Positions 12,086 to 21,975 of a stretch of 64,000 bases of DNA are shown here, one piece after another. The notes beneath the pieces were generated by a model. It had not been told where the DNA came from. It worked only from the letters and a program-made list of their open reading frames with translations, and searched no databases. Positions within the stretch are counted from its first letter, which is position 1; every line of letters begins with the position of its first letter. The stretch is from Hevea brasiliensis (Eukaryota > Streptophyta > Magnoliopsida > Malpighiales > Euphorbiaceae), in the NCBI RefSeq assembly GCF_030052815.1, contig NW_026614695.1:4001752-4065751 (forward strand). Direction: 5' to 3'. The position numbers were made by a program, and so were the translations under genes.

Positions 12086-13042
12086 CACTATTTGTACACC
12101 GGGAGACACTTTGTGATTGATGGTGTGATGGCCCGAGGTACTAGGTACTCAGTGCTAGTATATTCGTTTATCCAGTATGATCAGTATATAGGCTACACGG
12201 GCAGTAAATTTAAGCACTATTAAATTCAAATAGCTAAATCCAGTCTTCTAACATACAGCACCACCAAAATTAACACAAATTGAAATGTTAGCAAATAAAA
12301 GTAGAGTCAACAACTGTAAAGAATATTGATGTAATAAATTCATAAACAAATAATTTACTTTATTTTATTGTATATTTCTTTATATTTGGCACCATTAAGT
12401 AAAATTGCTTAGCGCGTTGCTTTTGTAATGCGTAGGTATTGGAGACACAGCTGGGGAGCCCAGCAGACCTACGACCGAGTGAGACATCAGATCTACACAG
12501 GAGTCCAGAGTCATCTGCACTGTATTGCATACATGGTAGGACTTAGGATATCTTGTATTTTGTACTTATGTTGTATTTTGAAATTTGGCCCTGTATTTGT
12601 AATATTATGAAAGCTCTAAAGTTTGTAATATCTTGTACATATTAAATAACATGGAGATTTTCTAGATATATTTAAATTATTATGGACTGTATTATGGAAC
12701 TGTTTAATGACTGTAAAAGTTTATTGACTTTACAGAGAAATCGAGACTGTGAAATAGTTGAGATTTTGATATTATCATATTGAATTGTGTTTAACAGGTT
12801 TGGAAGGATAGTTTGTCCGAAATACAGATGGCACCTTGCCAAATTTTTATTACCATTTTTGAAACACTGATTTTATTAAAGTATGAAAATAGTATCAGTA
12901 TGATATGAATATTACATAAAATAATTTTTAAAATCAAAATGAGTTCAGAAAAATGAGTTGATTACAGACTAGGTGCTCCGGCACGCCGCGTAGCACGCCT
13001 TGCTCGGCTATACTGTAGACGGGCAAGGGGTGTTATATTTAG

Positions 13043-13054
13043 TAGTATCAGAGC
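13043..13054 (+). other. Primer binding site, element A
   Basis: TAGTATCAGAGC differs by one base from TGGTATCAGAGC, the complement of the 3' end of plant initiator tRNA-Met. It lies six bases after the 5' LTR and is followed by a leader (TTTAGGCGTTTCTGGACC) shared with elements B and C. Confidence 0.88.
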
Positions 13055-13161
13055 ATGGTTTAGGCGTTTCTGGACCTAGATAGATTGCATATCATGCATC
13101 GCATTGTAAGTGTTAAGATGACTCTAATGCATATCTTTTGATTTGTTATTTTAATCAGAAT

Positions 13162-14316
13162 ATGGACTCCACATCACAGAGAGCGGTCGATGAGGAAGTG
13201 GAAAGTCATGCTCCATCTATGACTGAACCAGGAGACAAGAGGGAACTTGCTCCACCAGTACCAAATGCACCAGCCACATTTCAGTAAATGGCTAAGTTCT
13301 TTAGACAGATGGCAGGAGTTATGCCACCACCACCACCTCCACATCAAAAATCTCATATGGAGAGACTCAGGAAGTTCAGAGCAATGGATTTTCTATGCAA
13401 AAGGGAAGATGATTTTGTCACGATTGAAAACTAGTTCGACAGGACTGGAAGAGTCTTGAAACAACTTCATTGTACTCCAGAGCAGAATTTAGAAGCTGCT
13501 GTATCACTGCTACAAGATGATGCATACCAATGGTGGGATACAGTAACTAGTGAGGTGCCACTAGAACAAATAACTTGGGATTTTTTCCTCACTGAGTTCA
13601 GAAAGAAGTATGTGGGCAGTGTATACCTGGAAGAGAAGAGAAGGGACTTTATTACCCTACGCCAGAGACAGTTGACAGTGGCTGAATATGAAAGAGAATT
13701 TGTTAGACTAAACCGCTATGGGCGGGAAATAGTCCCTAATGAGGCCGAGAGATGCAAGAGATTTGAGAAAGGACTCAATGATAACATTAAAGTAATGATT
13801 ACAGCCTTGGGGATTACAGAGTTTGCTAAGTTAGTGGAAGCCGCACTAAAGGTTGAAAAAGTTAGAATGAATGAGTAGAACAGAAGGGATAGACAGCAGA
13901 AAAGAGGTCAGGGTTAGACCGATATATCTTCTGCCCCTAGTAAGAAATTTAGAGGTTCGCCTACTCAGAGTTTCAGTAGAGCACCAAGTCAGGGTCAGTC
14001 ACAGAGGCCTAAATCTCAGTTTGCACCAAGGAGAGGCCAGTCCACACCTTCAATGGCTAGCTCTCCAGGGACAGGGTTCAGGGGACCAGCCCCAACAGTA
14101 TATGTTGCTTGCCCACATTGCCAAAAATGGTATAAGGGTGAATGTTGGAGGATGATAGGTGCTTGTTTACGGTGTGGGTCTACAAACCACCTAGTCTGAG
14201 ATTGTCCTCGCAGAATTGCTACATCCACTCCGGTATCAATTGTTAGGCCTGCCCCTCCAGTTCCAAGGGGTAGAAAGCCGAGTATAGCTGAAGCAGCCGG
14301 TACTTCACAGAAACTT
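13162..14316 (+). pseudogene. Element A gag (broken)
   Basis: Gag starts at ATG 13162, about 125 bp after the leader, and continues in the frame of pol. It contains a proline run (about 13321-13344), the conserved Ty3-type Gag region (LHCTPEQNLEAAVSLLQDD, YQWWDTV, RRDFITLRQRQLTVAEYERE, EAERCKRFEKGL) and a CX2CX4HX4C zinc knuckle (CLRCGSTNH at about 14161-14190). In-frame stops lie at 13285, 13432, 13876, 13915 and, inside the zinc knuckle, 14197. Each fits a single C-to-T or G-to-A change, as judged from element B and the sense of the frame. Gag would package the RNA and form the virus-like particle in the cytoplasm. Confidence 0.88.
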
Positions 14317-15618
14317 GTGTCAGAGACTATAGAGAGAGCAAAAGGTAGAAAACCAGCCAGAGCCTATGCTATAAGGGCATCGGAGGAACAGGATGCTCCA
14401 TATGTCATCAAGGGTACATTCCTCCTCTATAATACTTCTGTGCATGCATTAATGGATCCTGGATCTACTCATTCATATATTTGTATCAAGCTGCCCTTAG
14501 AAAAGGGAATACCAGTAGAGGAAAGTAACCAAGACATCCTGGTCATAAATCTGCTAGGCCACAGTGTGGTAGTAAATAAGGTGTATAAGGGCTGTCCATT
14601 GAAGATTCAAGGGAAAGAGTTCTCAGCAGACTTAATCGAACTGCCTTTCCATGAGTTTGATGTGATTTTGGGAATGGACTGGTTATCCCATCATCAGGCA
14701 ATAGTAGATTGTAAATTGAAGAGAATCTCTCTAAAAACTGCTAAGAATGAAGAAATAACAGTTGTGGGTGAAAGGAAAGATTTCTTGTCCAATGTCATCT
14801 CAGCTACAGTTGCAAGGAGATGGTTGAGAAAAGGGTGTGAAGCCTATCTGGCACACGTAGTTGACACTAGGGAGGGCAAACTTGACTTATCTGACATACC
14901 CACAGTAAGGGATTTCTCTGAGTTATTTCCTGAGAAATTGCCTAGTTTGCCACCAGAAAGGGAAGTTGAATTTGCTATTGAGATTATGCCGGGTATAGCT
15001 CTGATTTCAATTGCTCCGTATAGGATGGCACCTGCTGAATTGAAAGAGTTAAAAATCCAGCTGCAAGAATTACTAGACAAGGTGTTCATACGCCCCAGTG
15101 TGTCACCGTGGGGAGCTCCGGTACTGTTTGTTAAGAAGAAAGATGGGACACTAAGGTTATGTGTTGACTACCGGCAGTTAAACAGAGTAACAATGAAGAA
15201 CAGGTATCTGTTGCCTATAATTGACGATCTGTTTGATCAGTTGAAGAGAGCCGGTGTGTTTTCTAAGATTGATCTCAAATCAGGGTATCATCAGCTAAGG
15301 GTTAAGGATGCATATGTGCCTAAGACTGCATTTAGAAGCCAGTATGGGCATTATGAATTCCTGGTGATGCCATTTGGGTTAACAAACGCTCCGACAGCAT
15401 TCATGGACCTTATGAACAGTATCTTCCATCCATACTTAGATCGATTCGTAGTGGTCTTCATTGATGACATCCTGGTGTATTCCAAGGATAAAGCAGAACA
15501 TGATGAACATTTGAGAATTGTTCTGCAGACTCTGAAAGAGAAGAAATTGTATGCCAAATTGTCCAAGTGTGAGTTATGGTTGAATGAGATTGCATTCCTT
15601 AGACATGTAGTATGCTGA
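14317..15618 (+). pseudogene. Element A protease and reverse transcriptase
   Basis: An uninterrupted 433-codon stretch in frame with gag. The retropepsin-like protease has [12 protein letters not shown] as its active-site region (D-P-G in place of the usual D-S/T-G) and ILGMDWL as the second conserved box. A linker ([20 protein letters not shown]) leads into RT, with [47 protein letters not shown] and the active-site box [10 protein letters not shown] (near 15449-15480). The frame ends in HVVC then TGA because of a small deletion near 15610, after which the protein continues in another frame. The ATG at 14317 is not a real start; the domain is part of Gag-Pol. Confidence 0.9.
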
Positions 15619-17017
15619 AGGGATTAAAGTCGATCCCAAAAAGATTGAAGCAGTGATGGAATGGAAGCCTCCCAGAAATACAATTGAGATCAAAAGTTTC
15701 TTGGGGTTAGCTGGATATTATAGAAGATTTGTAAAGGGATTTTCCCTGATAGCTGATCCAATGACCAAATTACTACACAAGAATATGAAATTTGACTAGA
15801 ATGACAAGTGTCAAGCCAATTTTGAGAGGCTAAAGGCTATGTTGATAGAGGCACCAGTGTCAACATAGCCAGTGTTGGGAAAAAACTTTATAGCCTACAG
15901 TGATGCCTCACATAATGGGTTAGGGTGTGTACTCATGCAAGAAGGGAAAGTGGTCGCATATGCTTCCAGGCAATTAAGGCCACATGAAAAGAATTACCCT
16001 ACTCATGATTTAGAGTTAGCATCAATTATCTTCGCATTGAAGATATGGAGGCATTACTTGTATGGAGAAAAATGCTACATATACACAGACCATAAGAGTC
16101 TGAAGTATCTGCTAACCCAAAAGGAACTTAATTTGAGACAGAGGTGATGGATTGAATTCCTGAAAGATTATGATTGTGTGATTGACTATCACCCTAGGAA
16201 GGCAAATATAGTAACTGATGCTTTAAGCAGAAAATCTATTGTAGCATTAAGATCTCTAAATGCCCAATTGTCCTTAATTCATGATGGAGTTATTTTGGCT
16301 GAGTTGCAAGTGAAGCCGAATCTGTTACAACAGACACAGAATGGGCAGAAGACAGATGAGAAATTAATGGCTGTTATGGGCTAAATCACTGAGGGAAAGG
16401 AAACTGAATATGAAGTGAAAGAAAATGGGTGCCTGTACTATCAAGAAAGAGTGTGTGTACCAAATGATAAAGAGTTGAAAACTAGTATTCTGAAAGAAGC
16501 ACATAACAATGTGTATACTATGCACCCAAGAAGCACAAAAATGTACCATGACTTGAAACTCCGATACCAGTGGCCAGGTATGAAGAAGGACATAGCTGAC
16601 TATGTAACTAGATGCTTGACATGTCAGCAAGTCAAAGTAGAACATCAAGTTCCATCAGGTTTATTACAGCCCATAAACATACTTGAATGGAAATGGGACC
16701 GAGTCACTATGGACTTTGTCAGTGGTCTACCTCTCATTCAGAAGAAGCATGATGCAGTATGGGTGATTGTGGATAGGTTAACCAAATCAGCACATTTTCT
16801 GCCAGTCAGAACTAACTACTCACTGGAAAAGCTAGCAGAATTGTACATCAGTGAGATAGTTAGATTACATGGAATTCCACTTTCCATTATATCTGACAGA
16901 GACCCGAGATTTACATCTAGATTTTGGAAGAAATTACAAGAATCCTTGGGCACACAACTCCATTTTAGTATGGCTTTACATCTTCAGACGGATGGACAGT
17001 CAAAAAGAATAATCCAG
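15619..17017 (+). pseudogene. Element A RT thumb, RNase H and integrase core (first exon part)
   Basis: Continues the polyprotein after the frameshift: [23 protein letters not shown], RNase H with [29 protein letters not shown] and TDALSRKS, then the integrase finger (CLTCQQ) and core ([18 protein letters not shown]). In-frame stops occur near 15797, 15865, 16144 and 16381. The third catalytic residue of integrase, Glu in TDGQSER in G, is Lys here (TDGQSKR, about 16990-17006), so this copy could not integrate even if its stops were absent. The exon-like block ends at ATCCAG (17017). Confidence 0.88.
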
Positions 17018-17097
17018 GTAAATTTTGAAACTAATTGAGTTATTGTAAACAATAAATTGAACTGATAATGATAATAATAATTGAACATATGTGATAG
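17018..17097 (+). other. Putative spliceosomal intron in integrase (element A)
   Basis: An 80-bp insertion with donor CAG/GTAAAT and acceptor GATAG/GT, between the Gln and Val codons of the conserved [11 protein letters not shown] stretch. It is AT-rich, has a TAATGATAATAATAAT tract like the other copies, and contains in-frame stops. The position is identical to 7892-7966 and 50857-50930. Confidence 0.75.
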
Positions 17098-17871
17098 GTC
17101 CTCGAGGATATGCTGAGGAGTTGTGTTATTGAGTTTGAGGGAAGTTGGGACAGATACCTTCCATTGGCAGAATTTGCATACAACAATAGCTATCAAGCTA
17201 GCATACATATGACACCCTATGAAGCACTGTATGGGAGAAAATGTAGAACACCTATATGATTGACTGAATTGGGTGAAGATAAGCTAGTGGGACCAGACCT
17301 GGTAAAACAGAGAGAGGAAAAGGTGAAACTGATAAAGGCCAATTTGAAAGTTGCCTTAGACCGACAGAAATCTTATGCTGACTTGAAAAGAAAGGACATT
17401 GAGTATAAAGTTGGGGATAAGGTATTTCTCAAAGTATCATTATGGAAAAAAGTGTTGAGATTTGGGAAAAAGGGAAAATTAAGCCCTAGGTTCATTGGCC
17501 CATATGAAGTTATTGAACGTGTGGGACCAGTAGCCTACAGATTAGCCTTACCACCTGAGCTGGACAAGATACATAATGTGTTCCATGTCTCGATGCTCAG
17601 AAGATACAGATCAGATCCTTCACATGTCATCTCAGTAGAAGAAATTATGGTACAACCTGACCTGACATATAAAGAAGAACCAATTAAAATCTTAGCACGA
17701 GAGGTAAAAGAGCTCAGAAATAAGACAATTCCACTAGTGAAAATCCTATGGAGACACCCCAACACGGAAGAGGCAACATGGGAGAGCGAGGAGACATTGA
17801 GGCAACAGTTCCCTCAGCTCTTCACATCAGGTAAATTTCGAGGACGAAATTTTTATTTAAAGGGGAAGAGT
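17098..17871 (+). pseudogene. Element A integrase C-terminus and chromodomain
   Basis: Starts [19 protein letters not shown] and continues with AYNNSYQAS and [12 protein letters not shown], an in-frame TGA at 17257-17259 (the aligned Trp codon in G is TGG), then GDKVFLKVS and SPRFIGPYEVIERVGPVAYR. The chromodomain follows (about 17720-17820: IPLVKILWR, EEATWESEE, FPQLF). The native stop (TAA in B) has become TAT, so the frame runs on through the polypurine tract into the 3' LTR to 17979. The chromodomain of this clade is thought to steer integration towards heterochromatin. Confidence 0.88.
17859..17870 (+). other. Polypurine tract, element A
   Basis: AAAGGGGAAGAG immediately before the 3' LTR (starts 17872); it would prime plus-strand DNA synthesis. 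Equivalent tracts occur at 51636-51647 (G) and, reversed, beside 7118 (B) and 25491 (C). Confidence 0.8.
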
Positions 17872-20800
17872 TGTAACATCCCCACTATACATATTTTGTA
17901 CGTTCTGTTGCTCCAGTGGCCTAATATCAGTCCAGGCAAGTCAGGATATCTGGAACTACACTTTGGTGATAGTGAATAGACATATAATGATGAAATAAAT
18001 AAAAAGAAAATACAAGAAAAATTAAAGAAAAATAAAAGAGAGGAAATGAAACTAAGTTAAACGAGCCGGCACCGCATCGATGGGTGACCGCACCGGGAAG
18101 GCCGTTGCCGACCCCAGGAACACGGGGAACCCTCGGAATTAAATTTCGGGATGTAAGTAAAGGTTTATTGAAATGTAATTGACACTAGAAATATCAAAGA
18201 AAAATTAATAAATTAGTACAAAGAAAAACAAAAAAATTGAGAAACAGACAAAAATCAGTGTTATCGAAAAATCGAGAATATAATCCGAAGTGGGGCATTT
18301 TGGTCATTTGACACCTAGAGTTTCCTTTTGACCTCAATGTCCATTAAAAATAAATGATATTACACTTTGGAAATGTCATGAAAAATTAAAATGAGATACA
18401 TTATGTAAATAGTGAAAGAATTGAGATAAATGAGCAAATAAGGAAACTTTAACTAATTAAACATTAAAATGAACTTAGTGCTCCACTAACTTGAATATTG
18501 GAACACCAAAATAAGCTTTGGGACAGTAGGTTCCACTCATTATCATTATCTTCAACCTCAAGCAAAAACCAGCCGAATTGTCCTCCATGAAAGCTCCCAT
18601 GGCCGAAATTGTCCAAGCTCCATGCACCCCCATTCCAAGCCTCCTTTCCACTTGGTTCCTTCATTAAAGCTTGCCTACTCACCTTGGAGAAGATATTGGC
18701 AATAATAAAAACAAGATTTGGTGAAGTTTGAAGGAAGCTTTCAAGTGGTAAGTGTCCAAATCTTCTCCCTAGCTTTAGTAAACCTTGTGTTTAGGTTGAG
18801 GTGAGTAATTTGGTGAAGAGAAATGAAGAAAATATTGAGGTATGAACTTGTCCATTTTTGGCAGCCATGAAGGTTTGTTGTATTTGAGTTTTTCTTACCT
18901 CTAATGGATGGGAATTGAGGTTGATTAATTCAAATAGAAGTTGTAGTAGTTTAATATTCAAGTATGTTCATGTTAGTGCTTGAATAAAGGGTTTAAAAAT
19001 GGGACTTTGATGCTTGGGTAAACTGCTATGTTTGGCAGCCTATAATATCATGAATTTGTGTGTGTGAATATGAAGTTTATTAATGAAATATGATAGTGTT
19101 AAATTGTGGGCAGCATGTGTAATTGATATTGAGGTATGAGTATATGGAAGTGTATGTGTAATATTGATATTGAGATATGTTGAATTTTGGTGGAAGTGAA
19201 TGTTGAACTTGAATGGTGTATTGTGTGCATTGAGCACTTGAATGTTCTACCCAAAATGTTTGCTGGAATTGTGTACAATATATATAGAAGTGCCATTGAT
19301 TGAATACTGAAGTATTGGAAGGAGGAGGATTGTTAAAATTGGAAGTGTGATGTTTATATGCAGGTTGTGTATGTTGGCAGCACCTAAATTAGGTCATAAG
19401 TGCCAAACTGTGAACCCAATTGGTATGAGGCCAATGGGGGGTGAAACTAGACACCAAATAGGCCAACTTTCATGTAGAAATGTTTCCAAAATTCAGCCTA
19501 GAAGCTAACCTTAAAAATGACCAAATTCAGAATGGCAACCTTGCAACCTAGATTTTTGACCATATGAATAGTAATCATTAAGATGACCATAACTCACTCA
19601 AAACAGGTCTAATTGACCTGAAATTTTTATCTTAGATAGATTAGAAATAGAGCTACAATTCTTATGAAGGTACCAAAGCCCAAAAATGGCCAGAAACAAG
19701 TCTAATAGCTTGCACAAGTTCAGGTACCAAAACTGCCAAAACTAAAAGTGACCTAAAATTGACCAAATTTTGCACTAAAGGTGCAATCTGTCCAGCTTTA
19801 GTAAATTGATCATATCTTGGTCTATACAACTCAGAATGACCTAAAATTTTGCCCCACGAGTAATAAGACATAGAGCTACAATTTTTCTTCTTTGACCAAA
19901 AGGTAAAAACGAAGAGAAATAGGACTTTAAGCTAGACCAATCTAGCACACCAAAAATTGAGAATTTGACATTTACATACAATGATGCTTGAAACACTTTG
20001 GCAATGAATACCAACTTGTAAAAATGGTAAATTGCACTATATTGGCAGCATATTGAATTACAACATGTAACATGTTGATGCTAGAAACCACTTATCCATA
20101 GTACCTAAAAAGGTCAACATATGCATTGATTTATGAATTACATAATAGTTAGTAAACTCTAAAAATTGAAGAATTAAACATTTAATTTATAATGTGCCCT
20201 AGTTTGCCTAGTTGACTAGTTTGGATAGGTTGGCATGCCAATAGGATTCTGACAGTTATTCTGTAAATGGCTTTATGCCATACTGTGTTTTTATGGCATA
20301 TTATGCCGCACTGTGACTTTAATAGCCTACGGCTATACATATTGTGTATTTATACTTGGCTTATCGCCAGATTGACTATATGGCTTTTTAGCCACACTGT
20401 TACACACCGGGAGACACTTTGTGACTGATGGTGTGATGGTCTGATGTACTAGATACCCAGTGTTAGTATATCCGTTTATCCAGTCTGGTCAGTATATAGG
20501 CTACACGGGCTGTAATTCAGGTACAATTAAATTCAAATAGCTAAATCCAGTCTACTGACATACAGCACTACCAAAAATTAGCAAATATTGAAATGTTAGC
20601 AAATAAAAGTAGAGTCAACAACTGTAAAGAATATAGATGTTATAAATTTATAAACAATCCATTTACTTTATTTTAGTGTATATTTCTTTATATTTGGCAC
20701 CACTAAGCAAAATTGCTTAGGGCATTACTTTTGTAACACGTAGGTATTGGAGACACAGTTGGGGAGCCCAGCAGACCTACGACCAGGTGAGACATCAGAT

Positions 20801-21346
20801 CTACACAGGAGTCCAGCGTCATTTGCACTGCATTGCAAACATGGTAGGACTTAGGATATCTTGTATTTTGTACTTCTATTGTATTTTGAAATTTGGCCCT
20901 GTATTTTGTAATATTATGAAAGCTCTAAAGTTTGTAATAACTTATGCATATTAAATAACATGAAGATTTTTTTGATATATTTAAATTATTATGGACTGTA
21001 TTATGGAACTGTTTAATGACTGTAAAAGTCTATTGACTTTACTGAGAAATCGAGACTGTGAAATAGTTGGGATTTTGATATTATCATATTGAACTGTTTT
21101 TGATAGGTTTGGAAGGATAGTTTGTCCGAAATACAAACAGCACCTTGCCAAATTTTTATTACCATTTTTGAAACACTAATTTTATTAAAGTATGAAAATA
21201 GTATCAGCATGATATGAATATTACATAAAAGACTTCTTAAAATCAAAATGAGTTTAGGAAAATGAGTTGATTACAGACTATGTGCTCTAGCATGCCGCGT
21301 AGCATGCCTTGCTCGGCTATACTGTAGACGGGCGAGGGGTGTTACA
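17872..21346 (+). repeat. Element A 3' LTR
   Basis: Begins TGTAACATCCCC and ends GGGTGTTACA. It is collinear with 9556-13037 with scattered substitutions and small indels. The twin stem-loop lies at about 20704-20745; its first stem is intact (CTAAGCAA / TTGCTTAG) while the second is weakened. Confidence 0.93.
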
Positions 21347-21975
21347 GTATGGATGGAAGATATAGTTCAGAAGGTCCATGAATGCTACTGGTGCATTTGT
21401 TAGGCCAAAAGGCATCACCAGAAACTCATAATACCCATACCGGGTCCTGAATGTAGTCTTTGGCACATCTGCATCCTTCACCCTCAACTAATGATACCCT
21501 GATCTGAGATCAATTTTTGAAAATACTCCTGCTCCCTTCAACTGATCAAACAGATCATCAATTCTAGGCAACGGATATTTGTTCTTCACTGTCACTTTAT
21601 TCAACTGCCGGTAATCGATGTATAGCCTCAAAGTCCCATCCTTCTTCTTTATAAACAACATTGGAGCTCCCTATGGTGACACACTGGGGAGTATGAACCC
21701 CTTATCCAGTAACTCCTGTAACTAGACTTTCAATTCCTTCAATTCTGTGGGTGCATCCTATAAGGAGTAATAGAGATTGGTGCTGTACCTGGCAGTATCT
21801 CAATAGCAAATTCAACTTCCCTTTCTGGTGGCAAACTAGGCAATTCTTCAGGGAACACATCTGGGAAGTCTCTTACTGTGGGTATGTCACATATATCTGG
21901 CTTAGCCTGCCTAGTATCCACCACATGTGCTAGGTAGGCTTCCCAGCCTTTTCTCATTAGTTTTCTTGCAACTAT
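21347..21975 (-). pseudogene. Element B pol, first part: protease-RT linker and RT N-terminal half
   Basis: Minus-strand continuation of B between the insertions A and C. At the right it reads [40 protein letters not shown] and [13 protein letters not shown], then a one-base loss at RMHPQN (A and G have RMAP) shifts the frame. Remnants of the RT palm, fingers and [12 protein letters not shown] region follow in more than one frame with stops. The rightmost five bases ACTAT (21971-21975) are the target-site duplication of element C. Confidence 0.85.

Larger units (their letters stand above)
9556..13037 (+). repeat. Element A 5' LTR
   Basis: Begins TGTAACATCCCC and ends GGGTGTTATA, followed six bases later by the PBS. 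It contains a GC-rich conserved block near 9745-9825, a run of 15 G at 11120-11134 (6 in the 3' LTR), a TATA-like stretch at about 10963-10974, three degenerate modules starting near 11076, 11278 and 11501, a cluster of GGC/GCC dyads at 11921-12085 and the twin stem-loop at 12395-12432. Short ORFs in it are not convincing genes. Confidence 0.93.
9556..21346 (+). mobile_element. Element A: full-length Ty3/gypsy chromovirus inserted in B's RT
   Basis: 5' LTR 9556-13037 (3482 bp), PBS 13043-13054, gag-pol 13162 to about 17860, polypurine tract 17859-17870, 3' LTR 17872-21346 (3475 bp); total 11.8 kb. It interrupts the RT of B: B sequence stops at TAATG before 9556 and resumes at GTATG after 21346, a degenerate copy of the 5-bp duplication (in uninterrupted copies this site reads AAGTATG). 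Its LTR family differs from that of B and G, although the polyproteins are very similar. The first 170 bp of its two LTRs differ at roughly ten positions, so it is not a very recent insertion. In-frame stops and one frameshift make it non-autonomous. Confidence 0.93.

Noticed and set aside
14844..15089. Minus-strand 81-codon ORF under protease/RT of element A
   Set aside because: It is the shadow of the real plus-strand polyprotein; no motif of its own.
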